Below are positions 16,308 through 24,646 of a stretch of DNA of 34,538 nucleotides, piece after piece (position 1 is the stretch's first letter; every line of letters begins with the position of its first letter). Under the pieces are notes generated by a model. It had not been told where the DNA came from. It saw nothing but the letters and a program-made list of their open reading frames with translations, and searched no databases. The position numbers and the translations under genes are program-made. Source of the DNA: a virus; IMG/VR virus record IMGVR_UViG_3300020438_000128, positions 1 through 34,538 of that record; one strand, written 5' to 3'.

Positions 16308-18035
16308 ATGAACACAGTAAATTCATTATTAGAAGGAGCAGCTCCTTATAAAGTTCTTCAAGACCAGTCAGCTAAATTAGCAGGTAAATGGTCAAAATCG
16401 GGACTTTTAGAAGGAATTGAAAATTCTACAGAAAAGAACAACATGTCAATGTTGTTAGAAAATCAAGCTAAACAGCTTGTAAATGAAGCAAACACAACTG
16501 GTACAGGCGCTAGTTTCCAATCAGGAAATAGTGAAGCATGGGCAGGTGTAGCGCTTCCATTGGTACGAAGAGTATTTGGTGAAATTGTTGCTAAAGATTT
16601 AGTTTCAGTTCAACCAATGAACTTACCAGCAGGATTAATTTTCTATCTTGATTTCCAATATGGACAAGCAGGATTAGGAAAAGCAGCTGGTGAATCACTT
16701 TATGGTGCATCTGCAGATCTTAAGAGAACTGACGGTGGGTTAGATAAAGGTCTTTATGGTGCTGGTGAGTATGGTTACTCATCAATGCTTACATCATCAA
16801 TTGCAGCATTTGGTACAAACGCTGTTGCTAATGTAAGAACAGCTTCTGCAACAATAGGAGATATTTTCCAAAATGATGTAGAATTCTTATCTAGTTCTGT
16901 TGCAGTTGGATTATTTGGTACAAACGCTGATGCAGCAACTGCACAAATTTGTACACTAAAATTTCCAACAGCTTCATTAACAGACTTTGATATTGAAGGG
17001 CTTAAAGCATTTTCAGTTGAATCAGCTACAGATACTACAATGACTCACTTCCCTAAGTATACAAGACTTAATGGTGGTGACGTTGAATTTGTAGTTAAAA
17101 CATCTGCTGCTGAAGCAGTACTTGGAAATGTTACATGTAACTTCTCAAAAGGACCAGACAACTTAAATGATGTAGGTGACTTTGAGGACTCTTCTGCAAA
17201 CACAACAACTTCAGACGGCTTTACAAACTCTTCATTAGACATCCCAACAATCGATGTTCAATTAAAGAGTGATACAGTTGCTGCTAAAACACGTAAATTG
17301 AAAGCACAATGGACTCCTGAGTTCGCTCAAGACCTGAATGCTTATCATTCAATTGACGCTGAAGCAGAATTAACATCTATCTTAAGTGAGTACATTTCAA
17401 TGGAAATTGATTTAGAAATCCTAGACATGTTAATGAGAAACGCTGACACAGTTGATTCATGGTCTGCAAGAGTAGGATATGACATGGAACTTACAGAGTT
17501 AACTGATGCTAATACTACAGCAGGTGGTACTGATCACCCAACAGTAACTCGAGTTAAAAACACAGATGGTGTATATTACACTAAAATGTCTTGGTTCCAA
17601 ACATTAGGCGTTAAACTACAGAAAGTATCAAACATTATTCACCAGAAAACTCTTAGGGGTGGTGCTAATTGGATGGTAATTTCTCCAAAAATGTCTACTG
17701 TATTAGAATCAATCCCAGGATTTGCTGCTGACTCTGCTGGAGACAGCGACAAGTACAACATGGGTGTACAAAAAGTTGGTGCAGTTAATAACAGATACAC
17801 AGTTTACAAAAACCCTTACATGACAGAAAATACAATCTTGATGGGTTATAAAGGAAGTCAATTCCTTGAAACTGGTGCTGTTTTTGCTCCATACATTCCT
17901 TTAATTATGACACCTCTAGTGTACGATCCTAACTCATTCACACCGAGAAAAGGTATCATGACTAGATATGCTAAGAAAATGGTTCGTCCAGATTTCTACG
18001 GTAAAGTCATCGTTGATGGTATGGATCAAATATAA
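16308..18035 (+). CDS. Major capsid protein, gp23-like
   Basis: The 575-residue protein has the T4 gp23 architecture. A helical pro-sequence of about 60 residues ends LVNE60-A61, a likely maturation-protease site. TGTGASFQSGNSEAW follows, then VALPLVRRVFGEIVAKDLVSVQ and MNLPAGLIFYLDFQYG, hallmark N-terminal capsid segments. The HK97-type core is supported by LKAQWTPEFAQDLNAYH, MEIDLEILDMLMRNA, ANWMVISPKMSTVLESIPGF and a C-terminal GIMTRYAKKMVRPDFYGKV. It is slightly longer than T4 gp23, with an Asn/Thr/Asp-rich insertion around residues 265-310. Codon use is more GC-balanced than neighbours, fitting very high expression. A strong terminator follows. Confidence 0.96.
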   Translation: MNTVNSLLEGAAPYKVLQDQSAKLAGKWSKSGLLEGIENSTEKNNMSMLLENQAKQLVNEANTTGTGASFQSGNSEAWAGVALPLVRRVFGEIVAKDLVSVQPMNLPAGLIFYLDFQYGQAGLGKAAGESLYGASADLKRTDGGLDKGLYGAGEYGYSSMLTSSIAAFGTNAVANVRTASATIGDIFQNDVEFLSSSVAVGLFGTNADAATAQICTLKFPTASLTDFDIEGLKAFSVESATDTTMTHFPKYTRLNGGDVEFVVKTSAAEAVLGNVTCNFSKGPDNLNDVGDFEDSSANTTTSDGFTNSSLDIPTIDVQLKSDTVAAKTRKLKAQWTPEFAQDLNAYHSIDAEAELTSILSEYISMEIDLEILDMLMRNADTVDSWSARVGYDMELTELTDANTTAGGTDHPTVTRVKNTDGVYYTKMSWFQTLGVKLQKVSNIIHQKTLRGGANWMVISPKMSTVLESIPGFAADSAGDSDKYNMGVQKVGAVNNRYTVYKNPYMTENTILMGYKGSQFLETGAVFAPYIPLIMTPLVYDPNSFTPRKGIMTRYAKKMVRPDFYGKVIVDGMDQI

Positions 18036-18056
18036 TTTATATTTGTATCTTTTTTT

Positions 18057-18087
18057 AAAGAGAGCCGCATTAGCGGCTCTTTTTTTA
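18057..18087 (+). terminator. Rho-independent terminator after the capsid gene
   Basis: Stem AGAGCCGC/GCGGCTCT, loop ATTA, then seven T. The 38 bases from 18053 to 18090 recur at 18853-18890 with a single mismatch in the loop. Confidence 0.95.
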
Positions 18088-18099
18088 TATGTATATTTG
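18086..18099 (+). promoter_or_regulatory. Promoter-like box (TATATGTAT overlapping TATATTTG)
   Basis: TATATGTAT (18086-18094) overlaps TATATTTG (18092-18099). The latter is a perfect match to the Bacteroidota -7 consensus TAnnTTTG. It follows the capsid terminator and precedes the gene at 18210 by about 110 nt. Confidence 0.5.
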
Positions 18100-18209
18100 A
18101 AAACAATGAATGGTCGATATTGTTAAATAATATTAAAAACGGGGAAAATAGGCTCTATGGATTGACCACTATAGTTCTATCCTTATAATGTCAAAAAAAA
18201 TAAAATAAA
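18100..18209 (+). promoter_or_regulatory. 5' leader of the gene at 18210
   Basis: A leader of about 110 nt with no coding sequence. TGGTC (about 18112) and GACCA (about 18163) could pair over a long loop, and an A-rich run precedes the start. It probably sets mRNA stability for a highly expressed gene. Confidence 0.35.
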
Positions 18210-18836
18210 ATGGCAATTAAAACAAAATCATTTTTAAAGGACTCAAACAAGGACTTTAATAACGTCTTAGACTCAATGGTAGTCATTGGAGACGCAAACG
18301 CAATTACAGGTGCAAACACATTTTCAGCTGTAAACACATTTAGTGCTGGAGCTAAAAGCTTTAATGCTAACATTACTGAACAATCAGGAACAGCAGCAGA
18401 AGATTTAACAGCAACTGCACAGGATTTAGTTTGGTATTCAAACGCAGCACAAGCAGGAGCTATTACATTACCAGATGCTACAGCAGCTAATGCAGGTATG
18501 AAAATTACTTGTATAGTAGGAACTACATCTTGGGCAACTTCAGCATTTAAACTTGGGTTTGCAGATTCAGGTACTTGTGTGTTAGTAGGACAAATTCTAT
18601 TAAGCGCACTAGATGGAGATGCTACTGACGCAACTGCAGGGTTTACCATTACAGCAAACGCACAATCGTTAGAAATTGACGCAGATGCAGTAACAGATGC
18701 AGGTGGAGCAATTGGTTCAAAATATGTATTCCAATATCTTGAAGCTAATTTAGTTCACTGTATGGCATTTGGTATGATTACTACAGGTACACCAGCACCA
18801 ACAGCAGACGCTTCAACTACTACAGGTACTTCATAA
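18210..18836 (+). CDS. Putative abundant virion protein (capsid decoration or similar)
   Basis: This 208-residue protein is rich in Ala, Thr, Gly and Asp, almost without aromatic clusters, and more GC-rich than most neighbours. The N-terminus (MAIKTKSFLKDSNKDFNNVL) is basic. The rest is beta-type with repeated small-residue segments (ANAITGANTFSAVNTFSAGA) and a Thr/Ser-rich end (ADASTTTGTS). It stands alone between two near-identical terminators with its own promoter-like box, beside the capsid gene. Independent strong expression suggests a structural protein made in high copy. No specific family is recognised. Confidence 0.65.
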   Translation: MAIKTKSFLKDSNKDFNNVLDSMVVIGDANAITGANTFSAVNTFSAGAKSFNANITEQSGTAAEDLTATAQDLVWYSNAAQAGAITLPDATAANAGMKITCIVGTTSWATSAFKLGFADSGTCVLVGQILLSALDGDATDATAGFTITANAQSLEIDADAVTDAGGAIGSKYVFQYLEANLVHCMAFGMITTGTPAPTADASTTTGTS

Positions 18837-18856
18837 TAAACAGTACTTATTGTTTT

Positions 18857-18887
18857 AAAGAGAGCCGCAATAGCGGCTCTTTTTTTA
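18857..18887 (+). terminator. Rho-independent terminator (copy of the one at 18057)
   Basis: Stem AGAGCCGC/GCGGCTCT, loop AATA, then seven T. It lies exactly 800 bp after the capsid terminator and shares 37 of 38 bases with it. Confidence 0.95.
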
Positions 18888-18894
18888 TATTTAT
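18886..18894 (+). promoter_or_regulatory. TATATTTAT promoter-like box
   Basis: TATATTTAT directly follows the terminator T-run and lies 17 nt upstream of the phoH start. It is one of the recurring boxes described at 11087. Confidence 0.45.
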
Positions 18895-18911
18895 TATCAA
18901 ACGTTATATTC

Positions 18912-19574
18912 ATGAGTAAACAAAACATTTATAAAAAACCACCAAAAGGTTCTGTTAGATTTTCATTATCTCTTTCACCAGAACAAAAATCAGCTAAACA
19001 AGCTATATTACACCACCCTTATAATTTTATTGTAGGTAAAGCAGGTTCAGGTAAAACTTTATTAGCATGTCAAATAGCATTAGATATGTTTTTTAAAAGA
19101 ATGATTAATAAAATTATTATAACTAGACCAACAGTATCTACAGAAGACAATGGTTTTTTACCAGGTTCAGAAAAAGAAAAAATGGAACCATGGTTAGTAC
19201 CCATTCGTTCAAACATGAGAAAAGTTTACAATAAACCTCTTATTTTGGAAAAATTAGAACAAGATGAAAAAATTGAATTAGTTTCTTTAGCACATTTTAG
19301 AGGTAGAACTTTTGAAAATTCTTTAGTTATAGTTGATGAATTTCAAAATTTAACTAAATCACAATTAAGAATGACCTTAGGTAGATTAGGAAAAGGATCA
19401 ACAATGATATTTACAGGAGACAATCAACAAGTAGACTTAAAAGACAAAAATTATTCTGCAATTCATGAATTACCTAAAATCAATAATTCCCAATATGTTT
19501 ATAAAAGAGTATTAGAAGACAATCACCGTCATAAAGCAATAGACGAAGTGTTTGCTCTACTAAATGGAATGTAA
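18912..19574 (+). CDS. phoH: PhoH-like ATPase
   Basis: This 220-residue P-loop ATPase of the PhoH family is very common in marine phages. Walker A is VGKAGSGKTLLA (GKAGSGKT at 42-49). IIITRPTVSTEDNGFLPGS (about 68-86) is the family signature with the TRP and LPG elements. Walker B is LVIVDEFQN (138-146), and FTGDNQQVDL follows as the sensor motif. The length matches the short phage form without extra RNA-binding domains. An RNA helicase or phosphate-stress role is proposed for the family but unproven in phages. It has its own upstream terminator and promoter-like box. Confidence 0.95.
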   Translation: MSKQNIYKKPPKGSVRFSLSLSPEQKSAKQAILHHPYNFIVGKAGSGKTLLACQIALDMFFKRMINKIIITRPTVSTEDNGFLPGSEKEKMEPWLVPIRSNMRKVYNKPLILEKLEQDEKIELVSLAHFRGRTFENSLVIVDEFQNLTKSQLRMTLGRLGKGSTMIFTGDNQQVDLKDKNYSAIHELPKINNSQYVYKRVLEDNHRHKAIDEVFALLNGM

Positions 19575-19592
19575 ATTCCTCCATATTTTTTT

Positions 19593-19601
19593 CATATTTA
19601 T
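19593..19601 (+). promoter_or_regulatory. CATATTTAT promoter-like box
   Basis: CATATTTAT lies in the 53-nt gap between phoH and the neck-protein gene, 26 nt before its start. It differs from the recurring TATATTTAT box only in its first base. Confidence 0.35.
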
Positions 19602-19627
19602 AATGGAACAACCTAATTCATTAAAAA

Positions 19628-20824
19628 ATGGCAAAAATACCTATTTGGCCCGGCTCTTCATCTTTTGGTTTAATAAGCAAACCAACACCTTTTGGTTTTT
19701 ACGATGATGATCAAGACTTTCAAAACGATGCAGATAAAGTATCTGTATGGTGTGCACAAAGACTAGGTTATCCCCTTATAGACATAGAATTACAACAAAT
19801 TAATTTTTATTCTTGTTTTGAAGAATCTGTAAGCGAATATGGTTCTCAAGTATATAATTTTCAAATTATTGATAATTTAGGTAAAATAGTAGGAACCCCT
19901 ACAGGATCTAATTTAAACCAAATTAATATTAAAGAAGATTTAAGTACTAATTTTCAAAATGTAGGAGGAAATAGTATAGGAGATTATGCTACTGAACAAA
20001 GAATTTATTCAGCTTCTTTAGCTGTAAAACAAGGAACACAAAAATATGATTTGCTTACAACAGGTAGTGTTAGTTGGGAAACAGGATCAGCTGATATATC
20101 CACAGGAAGTTTAAATATTAGAGTTAAAAAAATATATCATTATTCACCTGCAGCTATTAATAGATATTTTGACCCTTATGCGGGTACTGGTACAGGAATT
20201 CAATCATTAATGCAAACTTTTGGTTTTGGTAATTATTCACCAGGTGTAAACTTTATGTTAATGCCTACATATTTTGATGCTTTAAAATTACAAGCAATTG
20301 AACTTAATGATACTATAAGAAAATCATCATATCATTATGAAATAAATTCTGAAAGATTTTTAAAACTATTCCCTATACCCACAAGTGATTATACTTTATG
20401 GTTTGATTATGTAATAGATGCCTCCTCTCAAGGAGCAGACTATGATGGATCTACGGGGGAACTCGCAAAAACTAATTTAGTCACAGACATATCAAACGCT
20501 CCTTATTCTAATCCAACTTATGCTTATATAAATGAACCAGGAAGACAATGGATTAGAAAATACACTTTAGCTTTAGCTAAAGAAATGTTAGGTAGTATTA
20601 GAGGTAAATATCAATCATTACCTATTCCTGGATCTGAATCAACTTTAGATTATACAAGATTATTATCAGAAGCAGCAACTGAAAAAGAAGCATTAATAAC
20701 CCAATTAAGAGAAGACCTAACAGGTGTAACAACACAAGCACAATTAGAAAGAACTACATCTGAAAATGAATCAAGACAATCAGGTCTTCAAGCTCAAGGT
20801 AGATATCAAATTTATATACACTAA
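19628..20824 (+). CDS. Neck protein, gp13-like
   Basis: The 398-residue protein begins with an N-terminal region matching marine T4-like neck proteins: FGFYDDDQDFQNDADKVSVW then CAQRLGYPLIDIELQQINFY, with an FEESVSEYGSQV helix after it. Such proteins sit under the portal and complete the head before tail joining. A later stretch includes WIRKYTLALAKEMLGSIRGK (about 302-321), typical of the same family. The C-terminal region is Gln/Glu-rich and helical. The order gp13-, gp14- and gp15-like genes supports the call. T4 gp13 itself is shorter, so this is an extended form. Confidence 0.75.
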   Translation: MAKIPIWPGSSSFGLISKPTPFGFYDDDQDFQNDADKVSVWCAQRLGYPLIDIELQQINFYSCFEESVSEYGSQVYNFQIIDNLGKIVGTPTGSNLNQINIKEDLSTNFQNVGGNSIGDYATEQRIYSASLAVKQGTQKYDLLTTGSVSWETGSADISTGSLNIRVKKIYHYSPAAINRYFDPYAGTGTGIQSLMQTFGFGNYSPGVNFMLMPTYFDALKLQAIELNDTIRKSSYHYEINSERFLKLFPIPTSDYTLWFDYVIDASSQGADYDGSTGELAKTNLVTDISNAPYSNPTYAYINEPGRQWIRKYTLALAKEMLGSIRGKYQSLPIPGSESTLDYTRLLSEAATEKEALITQLREDLTGVTTQAQLERTTSENESRQSGLQAQGRYQIYIH

Positions 20825-21168
20825 TGATTAAATTAAAAGATATATTATTAGAAATTCTTAATACTTTTCAAGTAGAAGCAGATTTATTTGTAGATAAAAC
20901 ATCTTCCCATTATGAAATTACTAATGAAGTTAGAGCATTAAAAGGTATAACAATTGTAAATATTATAACTCCTGAAGATTATGTTCAAAAAGTGGGATCC
21001 TCGGATGAATACATGAGACTTAAATTAAAATTTGTTACAAGAGGAGAAGCTAAAGAACTTATGCAAACTTTTCTAGATAATGCTTTAGCTAAAGATGATA
21101 AAGATACTATAAGAATACAAGGAATAAAATCTATGAAATTTAGAGAAAATACATTAAAAAGAATATAA
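20824..21168 (+). CDS. Small protein between neck genes, with N-terminal helical tag
   Basis: The 114-residue protein starts MIKLKDILLEILNTF, resembling the amphipathic tags of other genes here. The body has a beta-alpha-beta pattern (GITIVNIITPEDYVQKV, EYMRLKLKFVTRGEAKELMQ, TIRIQGIKSMKF), perhaps a ferredoxin-like fold. One-base overlaps with both neighbours imply coupled translation. Position between the gp13- and gp14-like genes suggests a head-tail connector or a chaperone for it. No family is recognised with confidence. Confidence 0.6.
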   Translation: MIKLKDILLEILNTFQVEADLFVDKTSSHYEITNEVRALKGITIVNIITPEDYVQKVGSSDEYMRLKLKFVTRGEAKELMQTFLDNALAKDDKDTIRIQGIKSMKFRENTLKRI

Positions 21169-21716
21169 TGGCATTATTTGGAGGATCAAGAGACATATCA
21201 TTATTTAATACAGTAAACAAAGAACTTATAAAGGATATAATCCAAACAGAAATTGCTTACTATAAATTTGCTTTAGAACAAACAACTAGTAATGTTTATG
21301 GAGAATCTATGGGTAAAAATTACTATGAACCTATGAAAATAGCTTGTTTAATTAATAGAGATGATCAATCATGGTCATCTGACGATTTTGGTCCTGATAT
21401 TAATCAAGGAATTAATTTTAGTTTTTTAAAAGATGATTTAAAAGAAATAAATTTAAAACCAGAAGTAGGAGACATATTACTTTTTAGAAATAATTTTTTT
21501 GAAGCAAGTAGCACAAATGAAAACCAACTTATATTAGGAAGAGATTCAGATTATTCTATATCAACCGAAACACAAGATCATGGTTCAAGTTTTTCAATAA
21601 TAATTAATGCTCATATGTCTAGAGTAGATAAATTAAATTTAATCCCATTAAGAGAGGGAAAATACCCAACAACAAACTTATTTGATGGGGAATTAGCAAA
21701 TAAAACAGCTGAATAA
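21168..21716 (+). CDS. Neck protein, gp14-like
   Basis: The protein has 182 residues. The N-terminus (MALFGGSRDISLFNTVNKEL) and YGESMGKNYYEPMKIACLIN fit T4-like gp14 neck proteins. PEVGDILLFRNNFFEASSTN and NENQLILGRDSDYSI, followed by HGSSFSIIINAHMSR, are the conserved C-terminal half. The protein closes the head-tail interface with the gp13-like protein. It is shorter than T4 gp14. Confidence 0.75.
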   Translation: MALFGGSRDISLFNTVNKELIKDIIQTEIAYYKFALEQTTSNVYGESMGKNYYEPMKIACLINRDDQSWSSDDFGPDINQGINFSFLKDDLKEINLKPEVGDILLFRNNFFEASSTNENQLILGRDSDYSISTETQDHGSSFSIIINAHMSRVDKLNLIPLREGKYPTTNLFDGELANKTAE

Positions 21717-21717
21717 A

Positions 21718-22734
21718 ATGGCAGACAGAAAAAACATAAATCCTCGAAGACCTATACCCTCTAGTGGTTACGATAGGTTAAGAGAAAATATGAAAGCTAA
21801 CTTTAGAGACGGTTTTCCTATTGACATTGAGGGAAAAAATTATGGAGGTTTTCCAGGTCCCGACAATAGATCTCTTATAGGAAAGGGAAATGACACTAAC
21901 AGAAAAAAAGACACAGTACAAGACGTTTCTATAGGTTTACAAGACCATGATGAAGCTATAATGTATTATTTTAATAATGTAATAAAACCTTCAGTTATAG
22001 TAAATGGTAATAGAACTAATGTTCCATTAATTTATGGATCTCCTGAAAGGTGGAAAAGTGTCCAAAAAGATGGCTTCTACAGAGATAAAGAGGGCAAAAT
22101 TCAAACACCTCTTATTATGTTTAAAAGAGACAGTGTAGAAAAAAGAAGAGATTTAGGTAATAAATTAGACGCAAATAATCCCCAATTATATTATACATTT
22201 CAAGAAAGATATTCTAAAAGAAATATATATGATAATTTTTCGGTTTTACAAGGAAAAAAACCACAAAAAGAAATGTATAAAGTAGTAGTACCTGATTTTG
22301 TAAAATTACAATATACCTGTACTATTTGGTGTGATTTTGTAGCCCAAATGAATAGATTAGTTGAAAATATAAATTACACTTCAGACACTTATTGGGGTGA
22401 TGGAGAAAATTTCAAATTTAATGCAAAAATTGATACGTATAATAACCAAACAGAATTAAATAATGGAGAAGACAGAGTAGTTAAAACCAATTTCGGTTTA
22501 ACAATACAAGGATACCTAGTACCAGATAATTTAAATAAATATCTAACAGGTACTAATATGAGGAAATCATATAGTAGATCTATGGTAACGTTTAACCAAG
22601 AATTAATAGTAGAACCTACAGGTATATCTAGAACAAGAGAAGAAGTAAGAAATTTACCTTTGGGACAAAATATAAAACAAACAGGAAATGGAGTAGGATT
22701 TCAACAAATAGGACTTACAAATTCAATAGGATAA
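21718..22734 (+). CDS. Tail completion/sheath stabiliser protein, gp15-like
   Basis: This 338-residue protein has IMYYFNNVIKPSVI then VPLIYGSPERWKSVQ (about 80-120) and later TPLIMFKRD. The core YKVVVPDFVKLQYTCTIWCD, with FVAQMNRLVENINY, and the TYWGDGENFKFNAKID, KTNFGLTIQGYLVP segments follow. This order matches the T4 gp15 pattern: a small variable entry, VP-xY segment, a tyrosine-rich strand followed by a 'MxxLVExI' helix, then a G-x-L-V-P strand. Gp15 caps the tail tube and sheath and binds the neck. The assignment rests on remembered patterns and the 13-14-15 order, not on a search. Confidence 0.6.
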   Translation: MADRKNINPRRPIPSSGYDRLRENMKANFRDGFPIDIEGKNYGGFPGPDNRSLIGKGNDTNRKKDTVQDVSIGLQDHDEAIMYYFNNVIKPSVIVNGNRTNVPLIYGSPERWKSVQKDGFYRDKEGKIQTPLIMFKRDSVEKRRDLGNKLDANNPQLYYTFQERYSKRNIYDNFSVLQGKKPQKEMYKVVVPDFVKLQYTCTIWCDFVAQMNRLVENINYTSDTYWGDGENFKFNAKIDTYNNQTELNNGEDRVVKTNFGLTIQGYLVPDNLNKYLTGTNMRKSYSRSMVTFNQELIVEPTGISRTREEVRNLPLGQNIKQTGNGVGFQQIGLTNSIG

Positions 22735-22735
22735 T

Positions 22736-23668
22736 ATGGCAAAACAAATAAGAACAACATTAAAAGGATATTTTCAAACAGGAAATATACCAGTAGAACA
22801 ACATTATATAGATTTTATAGATTCTACTCTCAATTTTTCAGAAAGCAACACAGGTGATATAAACTTAATAGGTAATATAACATCCTCAGGTAATATAAGT
22901 GCTAGTGGTGAAACAGGACAACATACTTTTGGGGGAACTATATTTGATATTAAAGGAAATGTATCAGCTTCGGGTGATATAAGTTCAAGTGCTTTAGTAA
23001 CTGCAAAAAATATGGAAATTTATGGAAACATAACTGCCAGTGGTAATATAAAATGTGGTAATTTTGATGTAGGAGGATCAGTAAGCGCACAAAATGTTGA
23101 TTATACTTATATTAGTAGTAGTAAAATAACAGTAGTAGGACCTGTTACATCAGAAACATTAGACACAGGTCAAGGAGCAAATGAATTATATAAGATGGAT
23201 CAAAATGTTAGAACTATTGATGCAGTTACATTTGCAACTGTTGATACAGGTCAAGGTGCTAATGAATTGTATGATATGGATCAAAATGTTAAAACAACAT
23301 CCACACCTGCATTTAGTGGATTAAATCTTGGAAATACGCTTGTCAGTGCCCGAAATTGGACTAATGGAAAATTTGAAAATACTGATGCTACTAAATTTCA
23401 CCATCAGTTAACACTTAATAATGTTCCAGTAATAAACCCATCAAAAGGTGGAATAGGTTTTGCTAATGGTCCAGAAATCTTTACCATACAATCCGCTAAT
23501 ATTACTGCTGGTGCTATTATAATTGCTACTACTTCAGTATATAATATACATGCATTCATAAATATTATAACAGTTGGTGAAGCAGGTTTATCTTTAGGTA
23601 CTACAGGTGGACTTAGTTATGGTGGTGGTACTGTAGTTGTAAACTTTGCTATAATGAATTTGGCTTAA
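22736..23668 (+). CDS. Short tail fibre/tail spike-like protein with NITASG repeats
   Basis: This 310-residue protein has an N-terminal MAKQIRTTLKGYFQTGNIPV region, probably for attachment to the baseplate or another fibre. Repeats of the form NITSSGNISASG (about 45-105) are shared with the giant protein at 24647. Two copies of DTGQGANELYxMDQNVxT (encoded near 23162 and 23244) form a second repeat type known from marine phage fibres. The C-terminal domain is Gly/Thr-rich and hydrophobic (AGLSLGTTGGLSYGGGTVVV). Receptor binding at the tail end is inferred. Confidence 0.75.
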   Translation: MAKQIRTTLKGYFQTGNIPVEQHYIDFIDSTLNFSESNTGDINLIGNITSSGNISASGETGQHTFGGTIFDIKGNVSASGDISSSALVTAKNMEIYGNITASGNIKCGNFDVGGSVSAQNVDYTYISSSKITVVGPVTSETLDTGQGANELYKMDQNVRTIDAVTFATVDTGQGANELYDMDQNVKTTSTPAFSGLNLGNTLVSARNWTNGKFENTDATKFHHQLTLNNVPVINPSKGGIGFANGPEIFTIQSANITAGAIIIATTSVYNIHAFINIITVGEAGLSLGTTGGLSYGGGTVVVNFAIMNLA

Positions 23669-23681
23669 TTTGATATAATAA

Positions 23682-24041
23682 ATGTCAGAAGAAAAATTTC
23701 CCATAAAATGGAAAGACGCAGATTTTAAATGGAATATTGCCCCTCCTAATGAAGGATATAAACCTGGTTTTAAACCATCAAAAATTCCCTACACATGGAA
23801 TGACGTAGCATTAATTGAGGCCGCTGTAGGTATAGGGGGTGACTTAATAGATGATATGCCATGGCAAAAGTGGGAAGACGAAAAGAAAAAAAGTCTTATA
23901 AAACTCATTTGTAAAATAAAAGGAAAAACATATAAAGAATCTAAATATGTTGGTGATTATAAAATAAAAATAAGTGACGTAAAATTAGCAGCTAAAGAAA
24001 TATTGGGAATTGAAGTAATAACAGAAAATATTAAGTTTTGA
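23682..24041 (+). CDS. Hypothetical protein between fibre genes
   Basis: This 119-residue protein has a Trp/Pro/Lys-rich N-terminal half (FPIKWKDADFKWNIAPPNEG) and a helical C-terminal half (DEKKKSLIKLICKIKGKTYK). I recall similar 'DEKK..LIKLI.K.KG' proteins next to tail genes in marine phages but know no function. An adaptor or chaperone for the fibre proteins is possible from position. Confidence 0.55.
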   Translation: MSEEKFPIKWKDADFKWNIAPPNEGYKPGFKPSKIPYTWNDVALIEAAVGIGGDLIDDMPWQKWEDEKKKSLIKLICKIKGKTYKESKYVGDYKIKISDVKLAAKEILGIEVITENIKF

Positions 24042-24050
24042 TAACCATTT

Positions 24051-24059
24051 TATATTTAT
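24051..24059 (+). promoter_or_regulatory. TATATTTAT promoter-like box
   Basis: TATATTTAT ends 14 nt upstream of the start at 24074, in the 32-nt gap after the previous gene. The spacing resembles that of T4 late promoters to their genes. Confidence 0.4.
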
Positions 24060-24073
24060 GACAAAACAACTTT

Positions 24074-24634
24074 ATGTATAAATTATTTACAGACAAGTCT
24101 GAACTCTTCGAGTGTGACATTAAATTAGAAGGTGCAAGCTTAAGTAAATCAAAAGCACGTTTAGTAGTTGAAACCTCTGATTATTCATTATTATTTAAAG
24201 GAACAATTTCTAAAGGAGGTAAATGTGAAATTCCCATTAGAAAATTAAAAGGTTTAATTGATGAAAACACTTCAGGTAATATTCGTTTAGAAGTTATTGC
24301 CGAAGACACTTACTTTACACCTTGGGAATCAGATTTTGAAGTAGACGCAAGTAAAAAAGTAACTGTTGAAGTTAAATCACAAACAACTAAAAAACCTATT
24401 GTAGAAGCTAAAGTAAAGGTTAAAGTTAAAAATAAAAAACCAACAATTACTGAAAAAGATCACGTTATAAATTTATTTAAACTTTTAATAAAAGAAGATA
24501 TAAACGTAGACAATATTTCATACAAGCGTAATGAACTAAACAATATAGTAGCAACGTATCTCAAAGAAAATACCGTGAAAAACACAAGTAAAATTATCAA
24601 CGGTGTATTAAATATTCTTGAAAAAAAGAAATAA
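24074..24634 (+). CDS. Conserved phage protein, two-domain, possibly structural
   Basis: The 186-residue protein has an N-terminal beta-sandwich-like half (LFECDIKLEGASLSKSKARL, IRLEVIAEDTYFTPWESDFE). A Lys/Val-rich linker (EAKVKVKVKNKKP) and a helical C-terminal domain (DHVINLFKLLIKEDINVDN) follow. I recall the FEC.....EGASL and DTYFTPWES segments from hypothetical proteins of marine T4-like phages. The role is unknown. Position between fibre genes suggests tail assembly. Confidence 0.6.
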   Translation: MYKLFTDKSELFECDIKLEGASLSKSKARLVVETSDYSLLFKGTISKGGKCEIPIRKLKGLIDENTSGNIRLEVIAEDTYFTPWESDFEVDASKKVTVEVKSQTTKKPIVEAKVKVKVKNKKPTITEKDHVINLFKLLIKEDINVDNISYKRNELNNIVATYLKENTVKNTSKIINGVLNILEKKK

Positions 24635-24646
24635 AAATGGTTATAA

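Noticed and set aside
18038-18045. TATATTTG as a promoter after the capsid gene
   Set aside because: It lies upstream of the terminator at 18057, so a transcript would end almost at once; most likely chance in AT-rich sequence.
18191-18649. 152-codon minus-strand frame
   Set aside because: Complement of the Ala/Thr-rich gene at 18210; no motif, and the sense gene has its own promoter-like box and terminator.
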